From NCBI GenBank assembly GCA_913061265.1, contig CAJXVS010000003.1, positions 62,001-126,000 on the forward strand: a stretch of 64,000 nt of DNA. The letters run 5' to 3'. The first letter of the stretch is position 1, and every line of letters begins with the position of its first letter. Below, piece after piece: positions 7,933-16,877 of the stretch. The position numbers and the translations under genes are program-made. The stretch comes from an uncultured Halobacteriovorax sp. (GTDB taxonomy: Bacteria > Bdellovibrionota > Bacteriovoracia > Bacteriovoracales > Bacteriovoracaceae). The notes under the pieces are model-generated. The model worked only from the letters and a program-made list of their open reading frames with translations. It was not told the origin of the DNA and did no database searches.

Positions 7933-10131
7933 ATGGATTGGATTGAGGAAGCGAATCAAGAAAATCAACATCATCAAGAAGTTCTCTCATTTGAGGCCTA
8001 CATGGAGCTTTTTAACAAAGACCCAAGGCGAGAATCCAGACCGACCTTCGAGTATCTAAACGATATGCTAAATTATTTTGGTATCGATAAAGATGGTGCT
8101 TATACACTTTTCACAAAAGATCATATTGATTGCCAAAAAGTCTTTGGCCAAAAAAAGGTTCAACAAAGCATCGTTCAAAATTTAATCAACTTTCAAGAAG
8201 AAGGTTTTAATAATAGGTTCATCCTTTTAGTTGGACCAAATGGTTCTTCTAAGAGTTCAATGGTTCGCAAGCTCATGAAGGGTGCTGAAGAATATTCTGA
8301 AACCGATGAAGGATCTCTTTTTTCCTTCAGCTGGATCTTCCCAATAGATAACTATATTAAAGGATCCTTAGGGTTAAGTTCAGGCTCATCAAATGAAAGC
8401 AAAGAGCTTCTCACTTATGCTGATCTTGAAGATAAAGAAATATCGGCCATCTTACCTAGTGAATTAAAAGACCACCCTCTTCTTTTGGTGCCTAAAGAAT
8501 ATAGGCAAAAGATTTTAGAAGAAAAGCTTCAGGACTTTCCTGAATTCTTAGACCACGTTAAGAAAAGCTTTCTCTATCAAGGAGATCTTTCTAAGAAGAA
8601 TAGAATGATCTACGATGCTCTTCTTAAGAATTATAAAGGCAAGCACGATGAAGTCTTAAAACATATTAGAGTAGAGAGGATTAAGATCTCTAAGAGATAT
8701 TCTTCTAGCGCTGTCACTATTGAACCACAGATTCATGTGGACGCTCGAATGCAACAGATCACAATGGATAAAAGACTCGCCAGCCTTCCTCCGAGCCTTC
8801 AATCTCTTAACCTTTTTCAGTTAAGCGGTGAAGTTGTCTTGGCCAATAGAGGGATCTTAGAATTCTCTGATCTCTTAAAAAGACCTCTTGATACTTATAA
8901 GTATCTTCTGACAACTATGGAGACAGGAAATATCAACCTCGGTGGGATTGTCACTGAACTAGATATTTTCTTTATAGGAACGAGTAATGAAGTTCACCTC
9001 GCAGCTTTTAAACAACACCCAGACTTTAACTCCTTCAAGGGACGTTTTAATTTTATTAGGGTGCCATACCTATTAGATTACAAAGAAGAGATTAATATTT
9101 ACGAAGAGATGATTCATGGCCTACAGGACAAGGTTAACTTTGAACCTCATTCTTTAAAAGCGCTTTGCCTCTTTGCCGTCATGACTAGACTTCGTTCGAG
9201 TCAAACAAAGAACTATGATGACAAGAAACTTGCCACTATCGTCTCAAATATGAATCCTTTAGAGAAAGCACTCTTTCTCGCTGAAGGGGCGCTTCCAGAG
9301 AAGTTAGACTCAGAGAGTAAGCAGATCCTTTTCAATGGTAAGGAAGAATTCGCTAGTGAGTTTGAATCTGAAAACCTCTATGAAGGGAAATTTGGAATCT
9401 CTCCAAGAGATATGAAGAAGATCATCTTCAAGCTCTCAAGTTATCATAAGCAAGTTACCTTTATCGAAATCATTGAATACCTACAAAAATTAATCCTTAA
9501 GAAAAATGACTACGACTTTTTAAACATGACTCCTCAGGGTGACTTTCATCATCCTTCTCGTTTTATCGCTCTTGTTAAAGAACACGCGGTTAAGCTTTTT
9601 GATACAGAACTGCGAGAATCTTTAGGCTTAGTCGATGAAAGGTCATACGAAGACTATATTAAGAGATATATAGAAAACGTGAACGCCCTTATTAAAGGCG
9701 AGAAAGTAAAGAATACAATCACCGCACGTTTTGAAACAGTAGATGATTATTTTATTAAAGAGTTTGAAAGTAATATCGGTCTTAAAGAAAAGGTTGAAAC
9801 ATACAGATCTCACCTTATTTCTAAACTAGGCGCCTATTTTCTAGATAACCCAGGAAAAAGTATAAGCTACTGCAGTGTCTTTCCTGAGCTAGTAACAAGT
9901 CTTCAAGAAAGCTTTCGTAAAGAGCAGAAGAAAGTTATCGAGAATGTGGCCAAGAATATTGTTTTCTTTGAAGCTGAAGTGTCTGATAACGAGGCTAGTG
10001 GAAACTCTCCTCTATCTCAAAAACATAGATCTCAGATTCAAAAGATTGTTGATAATCTACAAAGCAAATATGGATACTCACTCTTTGGAGCTATTAGTGT
10101 CCTTAAGTTTTTAATTAAAGAACAGTATTGA
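7933..10131 (+). CDS. prkA: PrkA-type serine protein kinase with AAA domain
   Basis: Cytoplasmic PrkA-family protein. The P-loop GPNGSSKSS is at residues 101-109 in the setting RFILLVGPNGSSKS typical of PrkA, and the order AAA-like domain then C-terminal kinase-like region is preserved. FDFEDIL-type regulatory features are replaced by family-typical text such as ISPRDMKKI near residue 490. 732 aa is somewhat longer than the ~640 aa of many PrkA proteins. AAAGGG lies a few bases before the ATG. It ends in TGA, which overlaps the TTG start of the next gene, so the pseudouridine synthase is translationally coupled. PrkA proteins respond to stress or nutrient state in other bacteria; its role here is not shown. 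Confidence 0.9.
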   Translation: MDWIEEANQENQHHQEVLSFEAYMELFNKDPRRESRPTFEYLNDMLNYFGIDKDGAYTLFTKDHIDCQKVFGQKKVQQSIVQNLINFQEEGFNNRFILLVGPNGSSKSSMVRKLMKGAEEYSETDEGSLFSFSWIFPIDNYIKGSLGLSSGSSNESKELLTYADLEDKEISAILPSELKDHPLLLVPKEYRQKILEEKLQDFPEFLDHVKKSFLYQGDLSKKNRMIYDALLKNYKGKHDEVLKHIRVERIKISKRYSSSAVTIEPQIHVDARMQQITMDKRLASLPPSLQSLNLFQLSGEVVLANRGILEFSDLLKRPLDTYKYLLTTMETGNINLGGIVTELDIFFIGTSNEVHLAAFKQHPDFNSFKGRFNFIRVPYLLDYKEEINIYEEMIHGLQDKVNFEPHSLKALCLFAVMTRLRSSQTKNYDDKKLATIVSNMNPLEKALFLAEGALPEKLDSESKQILFNGKEEFASEFESENLYEGKFGISPRDMKKIIFKLSSYHKQVTFIEIIEYLQKLILKKNDYDFLNMTPQGDFHHPSRFIALVKEHAVKLFDTELRESLGLVDERSYEDYIKRYIENVNALIKGEKVKNTITARFETVDDYFIKEFESNIGLKEKVETYRSHLISKLGAYFLDNPGKSISYCSVFPELVTSLQESFRKEQKKVIENVAKNIVFFEAEVSDNEASGNSPLSQKHRSQIQKIVDNLQSKYGYSLFGAISVLKFLIKEQY

Positions 10132-11192
10132 TAACAGATAAGAATTTTACCCCAGAGTTTTTTACCATCACCTACCTCGTAGAAGAGGACGAAGATGGGG
10201 TTCGCCTTGATCAATTTTTAGGAAAGTACAATCCTTCCTTTAGCCGAGAAGAGCTCAAGAGAAGAATCAAGGGCGGTGTTGTAGAGATTCTTGACCGGCC
10301 AGGCAAGCATAAGCCCACGACGAAGTTACGGACTGGCGATAGACTTACCATGACTCTGCATAAAACGACTCATGAAGATGAATACTGGAATGGGGAACAA
10401 TTGGTCTTAGAATTAATTCCTAAGATAATATTTGAAGACGATGATTTAATCGTTATCTCAAAACCTCCCTATATGGCGACACACCCCACTGGTAAGCACC
10501 TCTTTAACTGCGCCACGGTTCATTTTGGGAATATTCACAACAAAACGATTCATAGTATCCATAGGCTCGACCGTGAAACTTCAGGAGTTCTTCTTCTTGG
10601 AAAATCGCCTAAGACGGCACAGGATCTAACCCCTTTATTTGAAGAAGGTCTTGTAAGAAAGGCGTACTTCTTCATGGCAAAGATCAGTGGTAACTATGAA
10701 GGTAATCCTGAATTTAGTTGCGATCTTCGCATGGGAACAGAGAGTACAGGCATGGATAGGGTTTATATTCATGCTTATGAAAATGATGATACGAGAGGAA
10801 AATCAGCAGAGACTGACTTCAAGGTTCTCTTCACTAATAATGGGTACGCTCTCGGCTTGGCCTTTCCTAAGACGGGAAGACAGCATCAAATTCGAGTTCA
10901 TGCTAAGGCCAAAGGCCTACCTCTTGTAGGAGATAAGCTCTATCTAGGTTCTTATAAGATGTTTCAAGGTTTTAAAGATCTATACGCTTCAAAAGAAGAT
11001 CATGACCTGATGGAACTACCACGTCATGCTCTTCATGCGGTAGCGATCTACTTTGACTACAAAGGCGAGAAGCGGTTATTCAATGCAGCTCTTCCAAAAG
11101 ACTTTCTTCCTTGGATAAAAGATAAGTTTGAAATCAAAGATGATGAACTTGAATCAAGAATTGAAGTTGAATTAAAGAATTACTTTAAGTGA
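10128..11192 (+). CDS. RluA/RluD-family rRNA/tRNA pseudouridine synthase
   Basis: Isomerises uridine to pseudouridine in RNA. An S4 RNA-binding domain (VRLDQFLGKYNPSFSREELKRRI, split over residues 25-47) precedes the catalytic domain, whose signature HRLDRETSG at 145-153 carries the catalytic Asp148. A later GRQHQIRVHAKAKGLPLVGDKLY-like segment is also typical. It probably uses the TTG at 10128, whose last two bases belong to the TGA of prkA. Its target site cannot be told from sequence. The 3' end overlaps the convergent HAD phosphatase gene by 13 bases. Confidence 0.9.
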   Translation: MITDKNFTPEFFTITYLVEEDEDGVRLDQFLGKYNPSFSREELKRRIKGGVVEILDRPGKHKPTTKLRTGDRLTMTLHKTTHEDEYWNGEQLVLELIPKIIFEDDDLIVISKPPYMATHPTGKHLFNCATVHFGNIHNKTIHSIHRLDRETSGVLLLGKSPKTAQDLTPLFEEGLVRKAYFFMAKISGNYEGNPEFSCDLRMGTESTGMDRVYIHAYENDDTRGKSAETDFKVLFTNNGYALGLAFPKTGRQHQIRVHAKAKGLPLVGDKLYLGSYKMFQGFKDLYASKEDHDLMELPRHALHAVAIYFDYKGEKRLFNAALPKDFLPWIKDKFEIKDDELESRIEVELKNYFK

Positions 11193-11911
11193 TTGCTTAA
11201 ATAATTATAGACCCCATAAGGTCCTTCGTTCTCAGCGCCTTCTAAGATAACACTCGGCTTAAATTTAAACTTATCAAGAACATCTTTAATATTCGAGACT
11301 CCAACTGAGAGAGGGAAGTGCTTGAACATGGATTCATCATTTAAGGCGTCACCAAAATACAAGCACTCATCCTCACTACAGTCGGTATGAGCTTTCAAGA
11401 AGTACGAGACGGCGGTGTACTTCGAAATATCTCCACACCAATAATTCAAATGAACGCTGGATTCTGACCAACTAACATTCTCCTTATCAAAAAAATCTTT
11501 TATTTGTTTTTCTCTAGCAGGATCACTCTTTAACCAACCAAGCTCTATGGCCCGGTCTGTTTCTCTCCCAAAAGAATCTGCACTAAGTTCTAGATCTTCA
11601 AAAGATTCATAGAGCTTATTGGTGGCCTCTATCAATCTCATAGGTTCACGAGCATCAACTAAGAGCTTGTCATGTAAGGCGCCCTCTTCATCTCTCCAAG
11701 ATAGATTCCCGCCACCTTCAGAGATAATATGCTTAAGGTAGGGAACATGAGTTAAAAGAAAATGCGCCCAAGATTTACTTCTGCCAGTTACGATAACAAG
11801 AGGGATGTTTTGTTTTTCAAGAAGTGAAATAGAATCAAAAAAAACGGGACCCAACTCTACTCCATGAGTCAAGGTCCCGTCTAAATCTGAGAAAACCAGC
11901 CTAGTTTTCAC
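11180..11911 (-). CDS. HAD-superfamily (IIB) phosphatase, mannosyl-3-phosphoglycerate-phosphatase-like
   Basis: Phosphatase with the HAD motif I DLDGT (Asp9, Asp11), motif II VTGRSKSW near 41-48, Lys164 as motif III candidate and motif IV GDALND at 187-192. The arrangement matches the IIB cap group that includes YedP/MPG phosphatases. The substrate is uncertain, as no glucosylglycerate or mannosylglycerate synthase is next to it. It is separated by 4 bases from the upstream outer-membrane-type gene on the same strand. Confidence 0.8.
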   Translation of the reverse strand: MKTRLVFSDLDGTLTHGVELGPVFFDSISLLEKQNIPLVIVTGRSKSWAHFLLTHVPYLKHIISEGGGNLSWRDEEGALHDKLLVDAREPMRLIEATNKLYESFEDLELSADSFGRETDRAIELGWLKSDPAREKQIKDFFDKENVSWSESSVHLNYWCGDISKYTAVSYFLKAHTDCSEDECLYFGDALNDESMFKHFPLSVGVSNIKDVLDKFKFKPSVILEGAENEGPYGVYNYLSNHLK

Positions 11912-11915
11912 AGTA

Positions 11916-12536
11916 TTAGTTCAAGGGATAGGATAACCCTAGAAATACACCAGTATAGCTGTCTTTAATTCCGACAGTTGCCTCAGCACTAGCAGTAAAC
12001 TTCTTGAGCGCTTCGATAGGAAGACGACCAAGGATACCGACATTGAGGTTCGCTATAGTTTCATATTGCTTGGTTTTGCTTATTAATTGCACGCCAAAAG
12101 GGATGGACACGAATGGGAAAGCTTCTCTTCCCCAAAAACTAAATCCTTTTGAGACAGTTGGTGCCACAGTAAGAATATTTCTTCTTTTATTAAATTCTTT
12201 TGCATTCTCTAAAGTTGTCTTCACAGAGATACGTGGTTGGTTCATATAGTCAGGAAAGATTTCCCAATCCGCTCCAGCAAAGACTCTATTCGAGCGCTCA
12301 CCAGCACCGATCCCGATACCACCATCAAGAACAAGCTGCTTGTTCATCTTTCTTGTATAACGACCTTGGATACCAACGCCGCCACCAGTCGAAGTAATAC
12401 CCGTAATTTCAGTTGCAAGCATGTGTTGCTTTTCTAGCATTGGATAAGTAGATTGCCCGATACCGTAAGAAAACGCTTGTGACGCTGTTAGCATTCCGGC
12501 GATAAAAAGGAGTATGTTACTCTTTTTCATTTTCAT
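11916..12536 (-). CDS. Predicted outer-membrane beta-barrel protein
   Basis: A Sec signal peptide (MKMKKSNILLFIAGMLTASQAFS, cleaved after FS) is followed by alternating hydrophobic and polar strands with many Gly and aromatic residues, ending in GVFLGLSYPLN. This pattern fits a small 206-aa barrel with a C-terminal beta signal, though the last residue is Asn, not Phe. Good ribosome-binding site (AAGGAAGGGATG in the coding direction). No family recognised. Confidence 0.6.
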   Translation of the reverse strand: MKMKKSNILLFIAGMLTASQAFSYGIGQSTYPMLEKQHMLATEITGITSTGGGVGIQGRYTRKMNKQLVLDGGIGIGAGERSNRVFAGADWEIFPDYMNQPRISVKTTLENAKEFNKRRNILTVAPTVSKGFSFWGREAFPFVSIPFGVQLISKTKQYETIANLNVGILGRLPIEALKKFTASAEATVGIKDSYTGVFLGLSYPLN

Positions 12537-12726
12537 CCCTTCCTTGGTTAAAAATCATTAAGTCAGTGTGTAATTAGTTGTTAACTAAAGTTTTCACCGC
12601 AAAACACAATACGTCAAAATCTTTTTGAACTTTTTTTATCAAGTAATCCACATTCCTAGCAACTCTTTCAACGTTAACAAAAAGTGGATAACTCTCAAGA
12701 GGCCTACTCAGTCGGCCTTAACAATC

Positions 12727-12772
12727 TACGGCCCCGCATTATTCACAATTATTTTTTTAACACGGGGCCGTA
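12727..12772. other. Perfect 10-bp GC-rich inverted repeat with 26-base spacer
   Basis: Arms TACGGCCCCG (12727-12736) and CGGGGCCGTA (12763-12772) are exact complements around an AT-rich spacer that contains a T-run. It lies upstream of the 12839 gene, close to its proposed -10. It may be a transcription terminator, a regulator-binding pair of half-sites or a small RNA hairpin. The long spacer makes a classical terminator less likely. Confidence 0.4.
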
Positions 12773-12803
12773 TAGTGTTAACAAATATTAGGAATAAATA
12801 AGG

Positions 12804-12809
12804 TATAAT
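12804..12809 (+). promoter_or_regulatory. Candidate -10 box for the 12839 gene
   Basis: TATAAT, a perfect sigma-70 -10 hexamer, lies 29 bases before the start codon. The best -35 candidate (TTAACA, 12778-12783) is 20 bases away, which is too far, so only the -10 is proposed. CGGAG before the ATG is the ribosome-binding site. Confidence 0.4.
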
Positions 12810-12838
12810 AAAGAGAGGAATTCAATCTCGGAGAAAAA

Positions 12839-13654
12839 ATGAAAACTTTTATCACATTTCTATTCATAACCTTTTCACTAAATCTTGTGCACGCTGGAAG
12901 TTTTACCATCGATAATATCGACCAAGCAGAGATTGACGCTCTAACAAAAGAGCTTGGAGCCGACTGGGTCTTCACCACAGTTTCAAGCGCCAAAGCAACA
13001 GGAGATCTTCTTCCCATGGTAGGTGTCGAGATTGGTGTCGTGGCAGGGGCTACAAGCGCTCCAAAATGGGCCCAATTAATTAAAGAGGAAGACCCTACAA
13101 CAGACCTTGATAAACTACCCCACTTAAACTTTATAAGCACAGTAAGCTTTCGCCCCATTGGCCTAACTGTTGAACTTGGAATCATTCCAGAAACTTCAAA
13201 AGATGGAGCAAGCATAAAGAACACGGCCATCGGTGCCAAGTGGACCTTCCTCGACAATATCCTCTATCAAGTCGCGGCCAGAGTTCATTTCAATTCAAAC
13301 GAACTCTCTTTTGTCGATACAACAACAGTGGCAGGAGGAAACGCCGTCGGTTCCACAAGCTTCGATACAAATACTTATGGTGCCCAGGTCATCATCGGTG
13401 GAGACTTCTTCGGAATCATCGAGCCCTACGCAGGTCTCGGTCTTATTAAATCAAGCACAGACACAAACCTCTCTGCCAACGTTACCGTAACTGATGTAAG
13501 CTTAGTCGGCAGTCGCGCCATAAAATCCTCACATACCTCAGCTCACTTCATGGCAGGCGTAGTCTTCGATCTCTTTATCGTAAACCTAGGGGTCGAATAC
13601 ATGAACGCTCTTGGAACCAGCAGAATTGCAGGAAAATTCTCTTTCAACCTATAG
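12839..13654 (+). CDS. Predicted outer-membrane protein, DUF6588-like
   Basis: Signal peptide (ending NLVHA) and 271 residues of beta-rich, Gly/Thr/Val-rich sequence ending in KFSFNL. The layout (a short N-terminal helical piece TIDNIDQAEIDALTKELGA, then repeated strands such as PMVGVEIGVVAG and LNFISTVSFRPIGLTVELG) resembles outer-membrane proteins grouped as DUF6588. That family assignment is from memory and moderate. Function unknown. Base composition is slightly richer in G+C at codon third positions than its neighbours (many C-ending codons), so it may be highly expressed. Confidence 0.65.
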   Translation: MKTFITFLFITFSLNLVHAGSFTIDNIDQAEIDALTKELGADWVFTTVSSAKATGDLLPMVGVEIGVVAGATSAPKWAQLIKEEDPTTDLDKLPHLNFISTVSFRPIGLTVELGIIPETSKDGASIKNTAIGAKWTFLDNILYQVAARVHFNSNELSFVDTTTVAGGNAVGSTSFDTNTYGAQVIIGGDFFGIIEPYAGLGLIKSSTDTNLSANVTVTDVSLVGSRAIKSSHTSAHFMAGVVFDLFIVNLGVEYMNALGTSRIAGKFSFNL

Positions 13655-13748
13655 TAATTTCAGCTACTTAATCATACCTGAGAGTAAAAACCTAAGGGGA
13701 CTTATTGACGAGTCCCCTGCATGTCTTTATAAACTATCCTATCGTTGC

Positions 13749-13825
13749 GGTGGCTGTAGTTCAGTTGGTAGAGCGCCAGATTGTGATTCTGGTTGTCGTG
13801 GGTTCGAGTCCCATCAGCCACCCCA
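13749..13825 (+). tRNA. tRNA-His (GTG anticodon)
   Basis: The cloverleaf can be folded by hand. An eight-pair acceptor stem GGTGGCTG/CAGCCACC includes the extra G at position -1 that marks tRNA-His. The anticodon stem CCAGA/TCTGG closes the loop TTGTGAT with anticodon GTG. The T-arm GTGGG TTCGAGT CCCAT is present, and CCA is encoded at 13823-13825. Confidence 0.97.
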
Positions 13826-13971
13826 TTAAAATTTTTCCCAACAGGAAAAATTACCTCGAAAAGAAATCCAGTTGAAATTTGTTACGTATAAAGAGTTTAA
13901 TGGGGTTCTATGCACCAGCACTGACCAATAAATATTTGATCCAAAGAAGGTTGTGCAAATGCACAAGTCTA

Positions 13972-14421
13972 CTAGTTAACAAACGTCCCTTTAACCCTTT
14001 TAGATTTCAAAAAATAAGCTGTCCACAAGACACAAACAAAGAGCTGGTAACCAGAATTCTTTAAAAGAATAACCGCTCCAGTTCCTATAGAAACTTTTCC
14101 AATTAAAAAGTAACAACTAAGGGCAAGGGTTAAAAGAAGTGAAGTCCATAAGTAATAGATGGCATTCTTAGGAGCATTTGCCTTTCTTTGATAGTTATAA
14201 ATAACGAGGAGCCATGTTCCCCAAATAGCGAGTAGGCCTGGCATTGCGTAACTAATAAGCGGATTGATCAATTTGGCTGCTTCGCTTACATCGTTAAAAG
14301 ACTTTATAATGGATTGAACATGGTTTCCGATACTAAGAACTAAAACAAGTGAGAACACTAAGGCCCAACCAGCAACTTTTTCATAGTTTTCTTTCTTATC
14401 GCTTTCGATATTATTACTCAT
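13972..14421 (-). CDS. Small polytopic membrane protein of unknown function
   Basis: 149 aa with four predicted membrane segments (about residues 17-35, 53-75, 87-107 and 114-138) after a charged N-terminus (MSNNIESDKKENYEKV), ending in basic KSKRVKG. No family motif seen. Preceded by a plausible ribosome-binding site (AAGGGAC). A 145-base gap separates it from tRNA-His. Confidence 0.65.
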   Translation of the reverse strand: MSNNIESDKKENYEKVAGWALVFSLVLVLSIGNHVQSIIKSFNDVSEAAKLINPLISYAMPGLLAIWGTWLLVIYNYQRKANAPKNAIYYLWTSLLLTLALSCYFLIGKVSIGTGAVILLKNSGYQLFVCVLWTAYFLKSKRVKGTFVN

Positions 14422-14502
14422 CTGGCGAGTCCCTTAGTTTTTGATTAACTTCGATTCTAACCTAGATTCGAAAAATATTACAGACTCGATTTTAACTACA
14501 AA

Positions 14503-14955
14503 TCAGTACTTCCCCTCAAGCCCAATCAAAAAGTTCCTCAAGATCTGATCCAAGCACTCACGGTAGTGCTTATGATCTGCCTTTCTAAAAAAAGCGCTTA
14601 ACTCATGTTTGCTAACTCGAAGATCGGCATCAGCAAGAACCTCGATAGTGTCTTCAGATTTCAAGTTTAGAGCGATAGTTAATTTTCTTAAGATTATATT
14701 ATTAGTTAATGTTTTTTCGACGACAGGACTCGCCCCTTCTTTCTTTCCACGCTTTTCATTGATCAGTCCATTTAAGAAATGCGCCAAGCTTAGATCGTTC
14801 ATCTTTTTGAATTCAGAGTCGTCGTCTTTTTTAAGCCATAGGCCTACTTCTTCAGGAGAGACCTCTAGGTCACCGAGCTTGAAGATCTCGATCATCTTTT
14901 GATCTTTGTAGTTAAAGACGTAACGGATTCTTCTTAAAACATCATTTGCCAGCAT
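14503..14955 (-). CDS. DUF1456 (YehS-like) protein
   Basis: 150 aa made of two related halves. The first (MLANDVLRRIRYVFNYKDQK onward, with VSPEEVGLWLKK) and the second (NNIILRKLTIALNLKSEDT onward, with VSKHELSAFFRK) align with each other, as expected for the two repeats of DUF1456/YehS. Each half ends in a segment of the type LxxFLNGLI or LRNFLIGL. Cytoplasmic, function unknown in the family. Confidence 0.85.
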   Translation of the reverse strand: MLANDVLRRIRYVFNYKDQKMIEIFKLGDLEVSPEEVGLWLKKDDDSEFKKMNDLSLAHFLNGLINEKRGKKEGASPVVEKTLTNNIILRKLTIALNLKSEDTIEVLADADLRVSKHELSAFFRKADHKHYRECLDQILRNFLIGLEGKY

Positions 14956-15084
14956 AGGTTTTCCATTTGATTAATTTCTTTATAAAGCTTGGTAGCTAAA
15001 ATAAACGAATAAGACATAAAACACCATGAATAAAGAGGGTTTGAATGATTTGCCCTTTAGTATTTAAGTAAGCTGCACTCAAGA

Positions 15085-15114
15085 TTGCGTCCTAGTGCAA
15101 CACTCGCTTATAGT
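15085..15114 (+). promoter_or_regulatory. Sigma-70-like promoter of doxX gene
   Basis: TTGCGT (15085-15090) and TATAGT (15109-15114) are separated by 18 bases and lie 34 bases upstream of the start codon, with AAAGGAG as ribosome-binding site in between. Confidence 0.5.
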
Positions 15115-15147
15115 AAATAAAGACTAAAATGATTAAAAGGAGAATAC

Positions 15148-15540
15148 ATGAAGCAAAAATTAGAATTAGGGGCACGTATTATATTTGGACTCGGTTTTTT
15201 GATCTTTGGAATTAACGGGTTTTTAAACTTCATGCCAGTTCCTCCTATGTCACCAGAAGCTGGTGCTTTGTTGGGAGCCTTTGCAAAAACAGGTTACTTT
15301 TTTCCAATGATTAAGATTATCGAAATAATTGTAGGTGTACTTCTTCTTACAAACTTCTTTGCTCCACTTGCTGTGGTAGTGATCACTCCAGTTCTTGTTG
15401 GAATCACAACAATTCACTTATTTTTGAATCCTGCGGGAATACCTATGATGATCTTACTTCATGCTCTTCATGGTTACTTAGCTTATAGCTATAGAAAAAA
15501 TTATCAGGGTCTAATAGCCAAGAAGGCTATTGCCGCTTAA
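15148..15540 (+). CDS. DoxX-like integral membrane protein
   Basis: 130 aa with four predicted membrane segments. The FGLGFLIFGINGFLNF start and KTGYFFPMIKIIEIIVGVLLL middle are typical of the DoxX/DoxD-like family. The family is linked to redox or thiol membrane complexes in some bacteria. Here it stands alone with its own promoter, so no partner can be named. Confidence 0.8.
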   Translation: MKQKLELGARIIFGLGFLIFGINGFLNFMPVPPMSPEAGALLGAFAKTGYFFPMIKIIEIIVGVLLLTNFFAPLAVVVITPVLVGITTIHLFLNPAGIPMMILLHALHGYLAYSYRKNYQGLIAKKAIAA

Positions 15541-15544
15541 ATCA

Positions 15545-15592
15545 ACAGGTCCATTAGCGTAGGATATTTATTTTCTACGCTAAATGCCCTGT
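15545..15592. other. Hairpin between convergent doxX-like and cupin genes
   Basis: TTAGCGTAG (15554-15562) pairs with CTACGCTAA (15575-15583), and the outer ACAGG/CCTGT pair extends the stem. Its position at the 3' ends of two convergent genes suggests a shared transcription end or mRNA-stabilising hairpin. There is no strong T-run on either side, and the arm overlaps the end of the cupin gene. Confidence 0.4.
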
Positions 15593-16228
15593 CTTTACGA
15601 GGATGATGGTTTCTTCTTCAACAAAGGGCAAATGACTTGAAAGATGTGGGCTTCTTATCCAAGTCTTTTTCGGATACTTTCCAAACTCATCTATAAACTC
15701 ACCTTTTAGGACAAATATTTCTTCGCCGCCAAAGTGAGAGTGTTTGATAAACCTCTCCCCTTTTGGCCATTTCACTAAGGCAACATTTTCAGTCATAAAG
15801 CTATAGAGAGGCATCACTTCTAAATTTCCATGGCCAGGTCTCCACTCGGACTCCTCAGTATTAATAACTACTTTTTGAGAATCGGTTGGATCCATTTGAT
15901 TAAGCTTAACAAAAATGAGGCATCCTTCTTTACTAAAAGGAGAATGAAACGATCCTGGCGGGTTTCTTATATAAGAACCGGGTCCGTAGTCTCCATTTTC
16001 GTCAGAGAAAACTCCTTCTAAAACAAATATTTCCTCTCCTAAGGGGTGAAAGTGTTTTTCAAAAGAGGCTCCTGGTTTATATTCAACAAGAGAAGTCGTA
16101 TGGCCTGCTTCAGCCTCTTCCCTCTCTAAAGGAATCCTCTTAACTCCTCCCGATGGAGAATCAAGCCACTCTTCAAGATTGGTATCAATAACAATTTTTT
16201 TTGATAAATCCATATTAAACATTTTCAT
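15575..16228 (-). CDS. Two-domain cupin (ChrR-type) protein
   Basis: The protein is an internal duplication. Residues about 40-105 and 140-210 each carry a cupin with HFHPLGEEIFVLEG (first) and HSHFGGEEIFVLKG (second) metal-site motifs and a closing IRNPPGSFHSPF or IRSPHLSSHLPF strand. This matches the ChrR anti-sigma-factor cupin group or free-standing relatives. No ECF sigma gene is adjacent, so an enzymatic or sensor role is open. It starts 11 bases from the LysE gene and probably shares its transcript. Confidence 0.8.
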   Translation of the reverse strand: MKMFNMDLSKKIVIDTNLEEWLDSPSGGVKRIPLEREEAEAGHTTSLVEYKPGASFEKHFHPLGEEIFVLEGVFSDENGDYGPGSYIRNPPGSFHSPFSKEGCLIFVKLNQMDPTDSQKVVINTEESEWRPGHGNLEVMPLYSFMTENVALVKWPKGERFIKHSHFGGEEIFVLKGEFIDEFGKYPKKTWIRSPHLSSHLPFVEEETIILVKTGHLA

Positions 16229-16238
16229 ATTTATTCCT

Positions 16239-16877
16239 TTAAAACTCTATCCAACTGATGACATCAATTCCTAGTTTCCAGGTGAGTATTAATAAAATCA
16301 CGCCTGAAATTAAAGAGATGACCTTCATGCCCGATTTATTATTTAAAACTCGATTCATCCTAGAAGAAAAAAGAGCAAGACCGAAAAACCAAAAAAAAGA
16401 AAAGGAGCTTGACCCTGCTCCAAAACTTAGACGTTCGTTCAACTCAGGGTATTTAGCTGCATAGCCACCTATAAGAACAAGAGTATCTAAGTAAACATGA
16501 GGATTCAAAAGGCTAAAGCCAAGAGATAGCATGATAGCCTTTTTGATCGTAGGAGTTCTATCCGTTTCTAGTTTTTCAGAGTGACCTTCAAACAACCCCT
16601 CTTTAATTTTCTTAACCCCATAGAAGAGTAAAAAACCAACGCCAATAACCCCAAAAACTGACTTAAGTACTGGAACCTTTACGAAAAGAGAACTTGCCCC
16701 TAAGACCCCTAGAAGAATAAGGAAGGCGTCACAGACTGAACACACAGAGGCGACAATCAATGCCCTATTCTTTTTGAGCCCTGATTCTAAAACAAATATA
16801 TTTTGAGCACCAAGCGCTAGAATAAGGCTCGCCTGTAGTAGAAATCCCTCAATGAAATAAGATAAATAAGTTGTCAT
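16239..16877 (-). CDS. LysE/ArgO-family amino acid exporter
   Basis: 212-aa inner-membrane protein with about six membrane segments. It carries the family sequence FLLQASLILALGAQNIFVLESGL near the N-terminus and SLLNPHVYLDTLVLIGG around 123-139, the characteristic LysE/ArgO block. Would export basic or related amino acids; the precise substrate is not clear from sequence. Confidence 0.9.
   Translation of the reverse strand: MTTYLSYFIEGFLLQASLILALGAQNIFVLESGLKKNRALIVASVCSVCDAFLILLGVLGASSLFVKVPVLKSVFGVIGVGFLLFYGVKKIKEGLFEGHSEKLETDRTPTIKKAIMLSLGFSLLNPHVYLDTLVLIGGYAAKYPELNERLSFGAGSSSFSFFWFFGLALFSSRMNRVLNNKSGMKVISLISGVILLILTWKLGIDVISWIEF

Larger units (their letters stand above)
12537..12838. other. 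302-base divergent intergenic region with long-loop inverted repeat
   Basis: No gene is seen here. It separates two divergent predicted outer-membrane protein genes and so holds both promoters. It contains a second GGCC stem (AGGCC/GGCCT near 12700-12718) and the perfect 10-bp repeat listed separately. Confidence 0.6.

Noticed and set aside
7852-7977. Longer N-terminus of the FGE-like gene
   Set aside because: It would overlap the start of prkA on the other strand and its sequence lacks signal character; MQNAKIFK gives a clean membrane anchor.
12778-13257. Minus-strand 159-aa ORF opposite the 12839 gene
   Set aside because: It is antisense to a gene with a signal peptide and a good ribosome-binding site, and has no recognisable domain.
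13611-13829. Plus-strand ORF of 72 aa reading through tRNA-His
   Set aside because: It overlaps the end of the outer-membrane protein gene in another frame and then runs through the tRNA; the translated tRNA part is an artefact.
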